Shown one piece after another: positions 46,046 to 54,303 of a stretch of 64,000 nt of DNA (within the stretch, counting starts at the first letter, position 1; each line of letters opens with the position of its first letter). The translations under genes and the position numbers were made by a program. The stretch lies in the NCBI RefSeq assembly GCF_004121055.1, contig NZ_PYAL01000002.1, positions 744,001-808,000 on the forward strand, read 5' to 3'. This DNA is from Achromobacter aloeverae (lineage in GTDB: Bacteria > Pseudomonadota > Gammaproteobacteria > Burkholderiales > Burkholderiaceae_B). Below the pieces are notes generated by a model that was not told the DNA's origin, did no database searches, and saw only the letters and a program-made list of their open reading frames with translations.

Positions 46046-46942
46046 ATGATCAGCCGCCGTGAACTGACCCTGTTGCGCGCCATGTACCAGCATGCGACGG
46101 TGACGGCCGCCGCGGCGGCGGCCGGCATGACGCAGCCCGCCGCCAGCGCCTTGCTGCGCGATATGGAAGTGCGGCTGGGCTTTGCCCTCTTCAGCCGCGA
46201 GCACCGCCGCCTGCATCTCACCAGCCAGGGCCGCGCCCTGATACCCGAAGTGCTCAACGCCCTGGCGGGCATGGAGGCCGTCGACCGCATGGCCGGCGAT
46301 ATCCGGCAGGGCGCGCAGGCGCGGCTGGCCGTGGGCGCCGTCGCCATCGCGGCGTCCAGCCTGCTGCCGGCGGCGTTGGCCGAGATGCGGCGCGCGCATC
46401 CGACGGTGGCCGTCACCGTGCGCGCCGGCACGGCGCTGGACATCATCGAGATGGCGGTCGATCACCGTATCGACCTGGGCATCCTTATCGGTTCGCCCGA
46501 AGCGGACGATCGGGTGGCGAGCCAGCCCTTGGGACCGTTGAGCCTGTATGCGGTCTTGCGGCGCGACCATCCGTGGGCGCGCCGCAAGACCCTTGCATTG
46601 GAAACGGTGGCGCGGGCGGGGCCCATCGTGCTTGCGACCGCCTTGCCCGCGGGCCGGGCCACGCGGCAGGCGCTGGAGACGCGGGGCCTGCCTTACCGGC
46701 CCATCATCGAAGTCGCGCAATCGTCGGCGGCCTGCGCATTGGCCGCGGAAGGGCTGGGCGTGGCCATCGTCGAGAGCCTGGGCGCGCATTACGCGGCGCG
46801 CCAGGGGTTGGCGGCGCGTCATCTGTTGGATGTGGACGAGCCGGCGCTGGCGCTCGTCTGGCCGCGCGACCGCGCGATGAGCGCGGCGGCGGAAAGCCTG
46901 CGCAACGGCCTGGCGCGGCAGGCCGGTTCATGCTTGCGATGA
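46046..46942 (+). CDS. LysR-family transcriptional regulator
   Basis: Regulator of 298 residues. N-terminal helix-turn-helix MISRRELTLLRAMYQHATVTAAAAAAGMTQPAAS, C-terminal effector domain (IDLGILIGSPEADDRVASQPLG, a GbpR/LysR-like subgroup). Divergent from the enolase-superfamily gene, with only 72 bases between starts, filled by a dyad and tandem repeats. It most likely governs uptake and metabolism of the acid handled by that operon. Confidence 0.9.
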   Translation: MISRRELTLLRAMYQHATVTAAAAAAGMTQPAASALLRDMEVRLGFALFSREHRRLHLTSQGRALIPEVLNALAGMEAVDRMAGDIRQGAQARLAVGAVAIAASSLLPAALAEMRRAHPTVAVTVRAGTALDIIEMAVDHRIDLGILIGSPEADDRVASQPLGPLSLYAVLRRDHPWARRKTLALETVARAGPIVLATALPAGRATRQALETRGLPYRPIIEVAQSSAACALAAEGLGVAIVESLGAHYAARQGLAARHLLDVDEPALALVWPRDRAMSAAAESLRNGLARQAGSCLR

Positions 46943-47041
46943 GCGGCTTGCCCTGAGCCGCTTACGCGCTTACGCGCTCAAGCCTTACGTTAAGCCGCTT
47001 GCATTGAGCGGTGTGCGTCAAGCGTTTGACGCCAGCCGTTC

Positions 47042-47206
47042 CTAGCGATAGGGCGGCGGGGGCGGCGGCCCATCGCGGTCACGATCGTGGTCGTGGTGCC
47101 AATCGCGGTCGCGACGATCGTGATCATGGTCATGGTCGGGGGCGATGACACAGCCGGTCAGCAGGAAGACGGGCAGCAGCAGGGAGGCAAGCAGGATGCG
47201 GATCAT
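47042..47206 (-). CDS. Small His/Asp-rich lipoprotein, putative metal-binding
   Basis: A 54-residue gene: MIRILLASLLLPVFLLTGCV is a signal with lipobox LLTGC (Cys19), then a mature part of alternating His, Asp and Arg (PDHDHDHDRRDRDWHHDHD) and a terminal run of prolines. Nine His and many Asp in 35 residues suggest metal chelation at the cell envelope. It is divergent from copC-copD (260 bases between starts), so a role in copper, zinc or nickel handling is plausible. The strong ATG and signal make it a likely gene, but it is short and has no named family. Confidence 0.65.
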   Translation of the reverse strand: MIRILLASLLLPVFLLTGCVIAPDHDHDHDRRDRDWHHDHDRDRDGPPPPPPYR

Positions 47207-47466
47207 GATGGGTGCTCTCGTGGTCAGATCGTTGTAAGGCCAGGCGACGGCGTGGCAACACCGTCGCGCCCGCCGCCGGGCAAGCTACACGGGCGGCATA
47301 AGCAAAGCTGCAATGACGACATGGCATGCAGCAGTCCCGGTCGGGTTTTCGTGTAGGCTGGAATCTTAGATCGTGAGCCGTGTCTGAACAGTTTCTTGAT
47401 GGGGCCGTGTGTATCGTCGTCTTACCGCTTTGCCCCACACTCTCTCGCATTCGTCAGGAGTCTTCG

Positions 47467-47829
47467 ATGTCCCATAAAACCGCTGTGCTTGCCGCCTTGA
47501 TCGCCGTGCTGCCGCAAATCGCCTGGGCGCACGCGCACCTGAAGCAGTCGTCTCCCGCCAAGGACGCCGTCGTGCAGGCCGCACCGACCCAGGTCACGGC
47601 CAGTTTCACGGAGGGCCTGGAGCCCGCCTTCTCGTCGCTGACGCTCGTGGACGCGGCCGGCAAGCCGGCGGCGGACGCCAAGGCCGCGCCCGCGCCCGGC
47701 GACGACAAGACCCTGGTCCTGGCCATACCCAAGCCCTTGCCCGCCGGCGCCTACACCGTCAAGTGGCAGGTCCTTTCCAAGGACGGCCACAAGACGCAGG
47801 GCGATTGGTCTTTCACGGTGAAGCCGTGA
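47467..47829 (+). CDS. copC: Copper-binding periplasmic protein CopC
   Basis: A 120-residue copper chaperone. Signal peptide (1-21) ends in WA, so the mature protein begins HAHLKQSSP, giving the N-terminal His that chelates Cu(II). The second site is His in SKDGHKTQGDWSFTV. The mature protein contains no Met, so the Cu(I) methionine site of Pseudomonas CopC is missing; this is a Cu(II)-only, YobA-like form. CAGGAG is the ribosome site. It is directly followed by copD. Confidence 0.93.
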   Translation: MSHKTAVLAALIAVLPQIAWAHAHLKQSSPAKDAVVQAAPTQVTASFTEGLEPAFSSLTLVDAAGKPAADAKAAPAPGDDKTLVLAIPKPLPAGAYTVKWQVLSKDGHKTQGDWSFTVKP

Positions 47830-47935
47830 CGGAAAACACGATGCCGACTTTTCGGTGGACCAGGAAGCGACGGCATGGGGGCCCGCGTTGCGCGCCCGCC
47901 CGCCGCTCGGCGCTGCCGTACGCGATGGCCGCGCC

Positions 47936-48841
47936 GTGACGCCTTTGTTTGCCGCTTTTGCCGCCAGCCGTTTTCTCGCCTATGCCAGCGGCCTGCTGCT
48001 GTTCGGCGCCAGTGCGATGCTGGCGCTGGCAGGGCACGCGTCGCTCGCGCGGTCGGCGCGGGTACGCCTGCGGGGACTGCTGATCGGGGCAGCCGTCGTC
48101 GGCGTCCTGTCCGTGCTGCTGTTGCTGCCCTTGCAGACGGCTTCCATCGCCGACGACCCGCGGGCCATGCTCGATCCGTCCATGCTGGGCACGGTCGCAT
48201 GGCGGACGCGCTATGGGCAGGCGTGGCTGCTGCGCATGGCGGGCGTGGCGGCGCTGCTGGCAGTGGTATGGGCGGGCGCCCGCCGGCACGGGGCCCGGGG
48301 CGGCTGGCAGGCCCTGGTCGCGGCGCTGGCCCTGGCGCCGTTGTGCCTCGGCGGCCATGCCGCCATGCAGGAGGGGGGAGCGGGCATCGTTCACGCATTG
48401 GCCGACTTTATTCACTGCCTTGCCGCCGGCTTCTGGCTGGGCGCGCTGCCTGTGTTCCTGCATTGCCTGCGCGCCTGGGAGCAGCCCGACTTGCGGCCGC
48501 AGGCGGGCCGCGCCTTGATGCGGTTTTCGACGGCCGGCCATATCGCCGTTGCGCTGTTGCTGGCGAGCGGAGCGGTCAATGCGTGGATGATCGTGGCGCC
48601 CGCCGGCCTGGACGCCGATGCCGGCTACCAGCAATTGTTGCTGTTGAAGATACTGCTGGCGCTGGCCATGGCCTTGCTGGCGGTGGTCAATCGTTATCGC
48701 TGGCTGCGCCGGCTGCGGGTGGCGCGGGAGCAGGCCCTGGCCCGCATCCGCGGCAATACGATCGCCGAGCTGGTGCTCGGTGCGCTGGCGCTGGCGGTGG
48801 TGGGATGCCTGGGCCTGATGGCGCCCGGGCCGATGTCCTGA
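47936..48841 (+). CDS. copD: Copper resistance/uptake membrane protein CopD
   Basis: Polytopic inner-membrane protein of 301 residues (about eight helices), believed to pass copper from CopC into the cell. LCLGGHAAMQEGGAGIVHALADFIHCLAAGFWLGALPVF contains the conserved His residues (GHA, HALADFIH) of the CopD family. The start is uncertain: GTG 47936 begins just before the first helix, while another GTG at 47855 would add 27 Pro/Arg-rich residues. It forms an operon with copC. Confidence 0.9.
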   Translation: MTPLFAAFAASRFLAYASGLLLFGASAMLALAGHASLARSARVRLRGLLIGAAVVGVLSVLLLLPLQTASIADDPRAMLDPSMLGTVAWRTRYGQAWLLRMAGVAALLAVVWAGARRHGARGGWQALVAALALAPLCLGGHAAMQEGGAGIVHALADFIHCLAAGFWLGALPVFLHCLRAWEQPDLRPQAGRALMRFSTAGHIAVALLLASGAVNAWMIVAPAGLDADAGYQQLLLLKILLALAMALLAVVNRYRWLRRLRVAREQALARIRGNTIAELVLGALALAVVGCLGLMAPGPMS

Positions 48842-48896
48842 TAACTGGCGAACTAATCCCGGAAAAGAGGACGGGTAGGGAGCCCGGCGTCGTGGG

Positions 48897-49874
48897 TCAA
48901 TTCGCCCGCGATTCCAGCGGGGTGCGGTTCAGGAAATGCTCGAAGGCGGTGAGGAAGGCCTGTTCCGGCGGGGTCAGCTTGCGCTGCTTGTGCCAGGTCA
49001 GGAAGACGTCGATTTCGGCCACGCTTTCCTCGGGAGGCAGGCGGCGCAACTCGCCGTTGAGAACGTCCTGCCGGATCAGGTGCTCGGGAAGGAAGCTCAG
49101 CCCGACGCCGGCCACCACCAGGCGCCGCAATTCCTCGATGTGCGGCGAGGTGCCGACGATGCGTCCGGTGAAGCCCCGCTGGTCGCGGAAGATGGTCAGC
49201 GGCGACAGTGTGTCGCCGATCTGGTCGCTGGCGAAGCAGACGAAATTCTGGTCCATCAGGTCTTCGATCACCACACGGCGCTTGGAAAACAACGGGTGAT
49301 GGCGGCCGCAGACCACCGCGTAGCGATGGCGCAGGAACAGGCGCCGGTACAGCGATTCCACCGGCTTGCGGCACAGGCAGATGCCCAGGGCGGGCACGCG
49401 TTTGGTCAGGGCGTCCAGGATCGCGGCGCTCTGCTGGACATCGACCTGGAACTCGATCTTGGGATAGCGCCGGTGGAAGTGCGCCAGGAAGTCGTCGTAG
49501 GCCGAGCTCTGCACGCGACTCATGACCAGCAGGCGCAGCGTGCCCGCAACCTCGGCGGTATCCTGGTCCCGCAGCGCCGCGGTCTCGATGCGCGCCATGG
49601 TGCCGTACATATCGCGGGCGATGGCGTTGACCTCCTCGCCCAGCCCCGTCAGCCGGAACTCGCCGTTGCGGCGATGCAGCAGCGTGCCGCCCACCGCATC
49701 CTCAAGGCGCTTGAGCGCCTGGCTGACGGCCGGTTGGCTCAGGTGCAGCGCGCTGGCGGCGCGCCCGATGCCGCGCTCCTGCACCACGAACATGAAGGTG
49801 CGCAGCAGATTCCAATCCATGCGCTCGTGCACCAGCGGCAGCGAGGAAACGGGACGATTCGAGGAGGATGCCAT
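48897..49874 (-). CDS. LysR-family transcriptional regulator
   Basis: Regulator of 325 residues. Helix-turn-helix MDWNLLRTFMFVVQERGIGRAASALHLSQPAVSQALKRLEDAVGG, then the effector domain. The conserved part starts at ATG 49820; ATG 49874 adds a 18-residue Ser-rich tail and has a plausible ribosome site. It is the last of a leftward run after the transporter and the deacetylase genes (95-base gap), and probably regulates them. Confidence 0.88.
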   Translation of the reverse strand: MASSSNRPVSSLPLVHERMDWNLLRTFMFVVQERGIGRAASALHLSQPAVSQALKRLEDAVGGTLLHRRNGEFRLTGLGEEVNAIARDMYGTMARIETAALRDQDTAEVAGTLRLLVMSRVQSSAYDDFLAHFHRRYPKIEFQVDVQQSAAILDALTKRVPALGICLCRKPVESLYRRLFLRHRYAVVCGRHHPLFSKRRVVIEDLMDQNFVCFASDQIGDTLSPLTIFRDQRGFTGRIVGTSPHIEELRRLVVAGVGLSFLPEHLIRQDVLNGELRRLPPEESVAEIDVFLTWHKQRKLTPPEQAFLTAFEHFLNRTPLESRAN

Positions 49875-49969
49875 GAGGTCGCGCGGGAGGTCGGTCGTCA
49901 GCCCCGGGTCCTTCCGGACCCCGAAGCCATGCTGGCCGTCCTCCATCCCGCGCGCCCGGCCGGTAAGGG

Positions 49970-50989
49970 TCAAGCGGCGGCCAGTCCGGTGAAGAACCGG
50001 TTGGCATTGGATTCCAGCCCTTCGATATAGTAGCCGCCTTCCTGCACGATCACGGTCGGCAGCTTGAAGCCGCCCACCACGCGTCCCAGCTTTTCGAAAC
50101 CGTTCTCGCTGACGGCGACCATCGCCTGCGGGTCTTTTTCGAAAATATCGAAACCCAGCGACAGTACCAGGGCGTCGGGCTGGAACAGCTCGATGGCCTT
50201 GCGCGCCTGCGCCAGCTTGTCGAAGAACACCGATTCCGGCGAGCCATGCGGCATGGGCAGGTTGATGTTGTAGCCATAACCTTCCCCGGCGCCGCGTTCA
50301 TCCTCGAAACCGGTGACCACCGGATAGAAATTCTCAGGGTCGCCGTGGATGGACACGTAGAGCACGTCGCTGCGTTCGTAGAAGATTTCCTGGATGCCCT
50401 GGCCGTGATGCATGTCCGTGTCCAGGATCGCCACCTTGCCGAACTTGCTGCGCAGGTGCTGCGCGGCGATGGCGGCGTTGTTCAGGTAGCAGAAGCCGCC
50501 GGCGGCGTCGCGCCGCGCGTGGTGGCCGGGCGGCCGGCACAAGGCATAGGACTGGCGCTGGCCGGCCAGCAGGTCTTCGGCGCTGGCGATGGCGCACTGG
50601 GCCGCCCAATAGGCCGACTGCCAGGTATGGGGGCCGACCGGGCAGCTGCCGTCGGCCAGGTAGCGCGCGGCCTGGGCCAGCACGCCGCGCAGCGCGTTGC
50701 GCTCGCGCACGAACACATTGGAGACCACCTCGTCGCCCCAGTCGTCGGGCAGTTGCTTCCACATGGCGTGGGCGTCCTGCAGGAAACGCAGGTAGTCCAG
50801 CGAGTGCACGGCCGAGATCGGGCCGGCGCCGTGGTCGGCCGGGGTCTGCACGTCGAAACCCAGCTTGCGGGCCGCGCCCACCAGGCCGTCCAGGCGGGCG
50901 GGAATTTCCTGCGGCGTGCGCATCTTGCCGCGTGAAAAATAGGTCTGCGGATGATGCAGCTTCTGGTCGTCGTGAAAATAAGCCTTCAT
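49970..50989 (-). CDS. Histone deacetylase family, acetylpolyamine amidohydrolase-like
   Basis: Zinc hydrolase of 339 residues removing acetyl groups from acetylated polyamines or similar amines. The zinc/active-site motifs RPPGHHARRDAAGGFCYLNN and ILDTDMHHGQG are intact, as is GGYY near the C-terminus (catalytic Tyr). The N-terminus MKAYFHDDQKLHHPQTYFSRGKM is the hallmark of the ApaH/AphA dimer loop, which restricts access to slender substrates. Its start overlaps the transporter stop by 4 bases (ATGA), so uptake and deacetylation are coupled. Confidence 0.92.
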   Translation of the reverse strand: MKAYFHDDQKLHHPQTYFSRGKMRTPQEIPARLDGLVGAARKLGFDVQTPADHGAGPISAVHSLDYLRFLQDAHAMWKQLPDDWGDEVVSNVFVRERNALRGVLAQAARYLADGSCPVGPHTWQSAYWAAQCAIASAEDLLAGQRQSYALCRPPGHHARRDAAGGFCYLNNAAIAAQHLRSKFGKVAILDTDMHHGQGIQEIFYERSDVLYVSIHGDPENFYPVVTGFEDERGAGEGYGYNINLPMPHGSPESVFFDKLAQARKAIELFQPDALVLSLGFDIFEKDPQAMVAVSENGFEKLGRVVGGFKLPTVIVQEGGYYIEGLESNANRFFTGLAAA

Positions 50990-52323
50990 GCCTGGTTGCT
51001 CCCAAGGTGCAAAGCAGCGCTGTCTTGCCGGCGCAGGGCGCTCAGGCCCAGGACGGAAACCAGCGACAACAGCGAAATAATCGTGAACAGCAGGGCGAGC
51101 GGCATCCAGTCGCCCCTGAACTTCTCCGCCAGGATGGTGCCCAGCAGGGGCGTCAGGCCGCCGAAGATGGCGCCCGACAATTGATATGCCATGGAAATGC
51201 CCGTGTAGCGGATGCGGGTGGGAAAGCAGTCGCTGACGTAGCCGGCGATCACTGCGTAGTACGCGGCCATGAACAGCACCGCGATGCCCACGCCGGTGGT
51301 GATGGCCGCCAGCGAGCCCTGGTCCACCAGGGTGAACATGGCGTACGGCGTGAACAGCGACACGAAGGACGTGATGGCCAGGAAGCGCAGGTTGCCGATG
51401 CGATAGGCGATCCAGGCCGACAGGGGCGTGATGCAGAACTGCATGACGGAGACGACCAGCAGGCAGTCCAGGATCACCGCGCGGCTCATGTGCAGGTACT
51501 GGGTGGTGTACGCGATCATGAAGGTGTTGGTGAAATAGAAGCCGGCGATGCCCAGCACGTTGGCGCCGACCGCCAGGGCCAACAGCCCGGGCGCACCGGT
51601 CAGCACTTCCACCAGCGGGGTGCGGGCGGCGCGTTCACGCTTGGCCTGGAGTTCCTGCTCTTTCACGAAATCGGGCGATTCGTTCACGCTCAGGCGGATG
51701 ACGAAGCCGACCACCAGCAAGGCGGCCGAGAAGAGGAAAGGCACGCGCCAACCCCAGCTCAGGAAGGCCGCGTCGCCCATGCCGGTCATGATCTTGAACA
51801 TCACGGTGGACAGGATCAGGCCGGCGGGGCTGCCCAGTTGCGCGAAGGACGCGAAGAAGGCGCGCTTGTTCTTGTCGGGCGAATGCTCGCCCGCCATCAG
51901 CACCGCGCCGCCCCATTCGCCGCCGACGGCGATGCCCTGGATGACGCGCAGCAGCACCAGCAATACGGGCGCCCAGATGCCGATGCTGTCGTAGGTCGGC
52001 AGCAGGCCGATGAAGATGGTCACCAGGCCCATCATCAGCATGGTGATGACCAGCGATTTCTTGCGGCCGATGCGGTCGCCGATGTGCCCGAACAGGGCGC
52101 CGCCCAGCGGGCGGGCGAAGAAGCCCACGGCGAATGTGCCGAGCGAGGCCAGGGTGCCGTAGAAGCCGTCGGCCGACGGGAAGAACAGCTTGCCGAAGAC
52201 CAGGGCGGCCGCGGTGGCGTAGATGTAGAAGTCGTACCACTCGATCATGGTGCCGACGAAGGCGGCGGCCGATGCGCGCACCGGCTGGTGCGTGGACGTG
52301 GCGCTCTTGTTGGTTCCCCTCAT
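50986..52323 (-). CDS. MFS transporter, metabolite:H+ symporter (MHS) subfamily
   Basis: Inner-membrane importer of 445 residues, 12 helices. Typical MHS signatures: ASAAAFVGTMIEWYDFYIYATAAALVFGKLFFP at the N-terminus, GGALFGHIGDRIGRKKSLVITMLMMG (motif A), and RVIQGIAVGGEWGGAVLMAGEH. It starts the transporter-deacetylase-LysR unit, so its likely substrate is an acetylated polyamine or another acetylated amine or acid. Confidence 0.9.
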   Translation of the reverse strand: MRGTNKSATSTHQPVRASAAAFVGTMIEWYDFYIYATAAALVFGKLFFPSADGFYGTLASLGTFAVGFFARPLGGALFGHIGDRIGRKKSLVITMLMMGLVTIFIGLLPTYDSIGIWAPVLLVLLRVIQGIAVGGEWGGAVLMAGEHSPDKNKRAFFASFAQLGSPAGLILSTVMFKIMTGMGDAAFLSWGWRVPFLFSAALLVVGFVIRLSVNESPDFVKEQELQAKRERAARTPLVEVLTGAPGLLALAVGANVLGIAGFYFTNTFMIAYTTQYLHMSRAVILDCLLVVSVMQFCITPLSAWIAYRIGNLRFLAITSFVSLFTPYAMFTLVDQGSLAAITTGVGIAVLFMAAYYAVIAGYVSDCFPTRIRYTGISMAYQLSGAIFGGLTPLLGTILAEKFRGDWMPLALLFTIISLLSLVSVLGLSALRRQDSAALHLGSNQA

Positions 52324-52726
52324 GCTTTATCTCTCGAAAATGGGGTTGAGGTGTTGGAGGACACCGTTATACGCCGGAGGGGGGGTGTAGGAAAAATTCT
52401 GATTTCTTATTTTTGCCATTCGTTTTATTTATGAGGGATAACCCTTATTTATAGGGCGCCGTCAGGTTCATGAGGGAGGCGGCCAGCGGCGGCGGGCCGG
52501 CTGGCGCGGGCCGCGACAAGTGGGGCCGGCCGGACAGCAACGGGAGGGACGGTAGGCGGGACGAGGGCGGGCTGGGGCCAGCGGGCAAGCGAACAATCGG
52601 CCCGGGGGGCAAGGGGCGGAGGCGCGCGCCGGGCCGGCCTCCATGTCGGCTTGCGTCGATGTAGAGGGCGATGCCGCAGGGTCATGAACCGGGCCAGGGC
52701 CGCGCGGGTTTCGGCGCCGCCCGGCG
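52324..52726. other. Intergenic region upstream of MHS transporter
   Basis: About 400 bases without a gene. The part next to the transporter (52360-52460) is AT-rich and contains a string of short dyads: AGGG-ATAA-CCCT (52434-52445) followed by CCCT-TATTTAT-AGGG (sharing the central CCCT, to 52456). The reverse strand reads TATAAAT here, a fair -10 element for leftward transcription. The GC-rich half from about 52470 to 52726 holds nothing I recognise. Confidence 0.45.
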
Positions 52727-53485
52727 CTAGACCAGTTCGTCCTGGTGGCCCATCAGGGCCGAGATCGCGCGGGCGCAGGCCTGGACCTCAGGCACCCATT
52801 GCTTGATCTTGGCGGCCGTGAAGCGGTCCAGCGGACCGGAGATCCCGATGGCGGCGACCGGGTCGTCCAGCGCGTTGAAGATGGCGACCGCGATCCCGCC
52901 CACGGTATCGCGCCATTCCCCGCGGTTGACGGCGTAGCCGGCGCGGACGGTCTTGCGCAATTCGTCCTTCAGGCGCGGCAGGGAGGTGAGGGTGGCGGAC
53001 GTGTGCTTGTCCAGCTTCCCCCCATGGCTTTCCAGGTAGCCGTCCGGCTGGAAGGCCAGCAAGGCCTTGCCCGTGGCCACCGCATACGCGGGCGCCCGGC
53101 CGCCCACCATGGAATAGGCCCGGATCGGCTGCGGGCTGTCGATCTTGTCGATATAGACCACGTCCATGCCATCGAGCACGGACAGGTGCACGGTCTCCCC
53201 GGTCTTGGTGGCGAGCTCGCGCATATAGGGCGTGGCCAGGCGGCGCACGTCGAGCTTGCCCAACTGGCGCGCGGCCAGTTCGAACAGCCGGATGCCGCCA
53301 CGGTAGCCGCCGCCGTCGTCGCTCCTGGTCACGTAGCCCGCGTGCATCAGGGTTTGCAGGGTGCGATGCGTGTTGCTGCGCGTCAGGCCGACACGCTCGG
53401 CCAGCGCGTCGATGGTTTGCGGCGGCGTGTCGACATCGGTGACCGCCTCCAGCACCATCAGTCCCTTGAGCAGCGTCTTGTCCAT
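52727..53485 (-). CDS. IclR-family transcriptional regulator
   Basis: Regulator of 252 residues: N-terminal winged helix (DALAERVGLTRSNTHRTLQTLMHAGYVTR) and a C-terminal GAF-like effector domain (AYAVATGKALLAFQPDGYLES, VGGIAVAIFNALDDPVAAIGISGPLDR). It follows the CoA-pathway genes in the same direction (74-base gap) and is the last gene of that unit, so it probably controls the operon start and the divergent Bug gene. Confidence 0.92.
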   Translation of the reverse strand: MDKTLLKGLMVLEAVTDVDTPPQTIDALAERVGLTRSNTHRTLQTLMHAGYVTRSDDGGGYRGGIRLFELAARQLGKLDVRRLATPYMRELATKTGETVHLSVLDGMDVVYIDKIDSPQPIRAYSMVGGRAPAYAVATGKALLAFQPDGYLESHGGKLDKHTSATLTSLPRLKDELRKTVRAGYAVNRGEWRDTVGGIAVAIFNALDDPVAAIGISGPLDRFTAAKIKQWVPEVQACARAISALMGHQDELV

Positions 53486-53559
53486 ATCATTTCCCGAATA
53501 TTGGGACGGCTAACTTACCACACGGCCGGGGGCGCATCGGCCTGGGAGGGATGGAAAGA

Positions 53560-54303
53560 TCATGCTCCCAGATAGGCGCGGATACGCTGCTTCAGGCCGG
53601 GTTCGGCGGCGGAACGCACCAGGCTGGCCAGGTCCGCGTCCAGGGTGGTGGGCGCCAGCGTCTGGTGCAGCTGGGCGCGCACCGGCGCGGCCAGGGCGCG
53701 GGCGGCTTCGAGCGCCCGCGCGATGCAGGCGTCGTGGTCCGCCGGCCCCGCCAGTTCGGTCACGAAGCCTTGCAGCTGGGCCTCCTCGGCGCCAAAGGTA
53801 CGGGTCTGGGTGAGCACGTCGCGCGCCACCTGCTTGCCCACGATCTCGGCGTAGCGCCGCGTGCCCAGCACCAGGCCGAACTTCAGGCCGGGCATGCGGA
53901 AGGTGGCGTCGGGCGCGGCGACCCGCAGCGCGCAGGCGCCGAACAGGTCGACCCCCGCGCCGAAGTTCTTGCCATGCGCCAAGGCCAGCGTCACGGCGGG
54001 GGACGTGGCGACTTTTTGCAGCAGTTGCTCGATGCGCACGAAGCGCAGCAGCAGGTCGCCTTCGCTCTGTTCTTCATAGCCGCCGAAATCGAAGCCGGCG
54101 CTGAAGTTGCGACCGGCGCCACGCATCACGATGAGGTCGCTGCCATGCGCATGGGCGTCGTCGACCGCCGCGATCAGCGCGTCCACGAGGCTCGCGGACA
54201 AGGCGTTCATCTTCTGCGGCCGGTTCAAGGTGACCAGGGTGGCGTGGTCCTGGTGCTCGACCTGAACCAGGTCGGCCGCGGTGTCCTGGATGCTGGCGTT
54301 CAT
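53560..54303 (-). CDS. Enoyl-CoA hydratase/isomerase family protein with altered active site
   Basis: A 247-residue crotonase-fold protein. The oxyanion-hole segments are visible (AGRNFSAGFDFG, HGKNFGAGVDLFG). In hydratases the two catalytic glutamates are 20 residues apart; here the aligned positions are Asp119 (GAGVDL) and Gly139 (RMPGLKFGL), so the second acid is missing and ordinary water addition is doubtful. Isomerase, hydrolase, C-C lyase or halogenase-like functions are known in such variants. ATG 54303 overlaps the preceding CoA-transferase stop by 4 bases. Confidence 0.85.
   Translation of the reverse strand: MNASIQDTAADLVQVEHQDHATLVTLNRPQKMNALSASLVDALIAAVDDAHAHGSDLIVMRGAGRNFSAGFDFGGYEEQSEGDLLLRFVRIEQLLQKVATSPAVTLALAHGKNFGAGVDLFGACALRVAAPDATFRMPGLKFGLVLGTRRYAEIVGKQVARDVLTQTRTFGAEEAQLQGFVTELAGPADHDACIARALEAARALAAPVRAQLHQTLAPTTLDADLASLVRSAAEPGLKQRIRAYLGA

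Noticed and set aside
46943-47041. Repetitive GCTTACGC/GCTTGC stretch as a repeat element
   Set aside because: Imperfect low-complexity sequence without a regular period or flanking signature.
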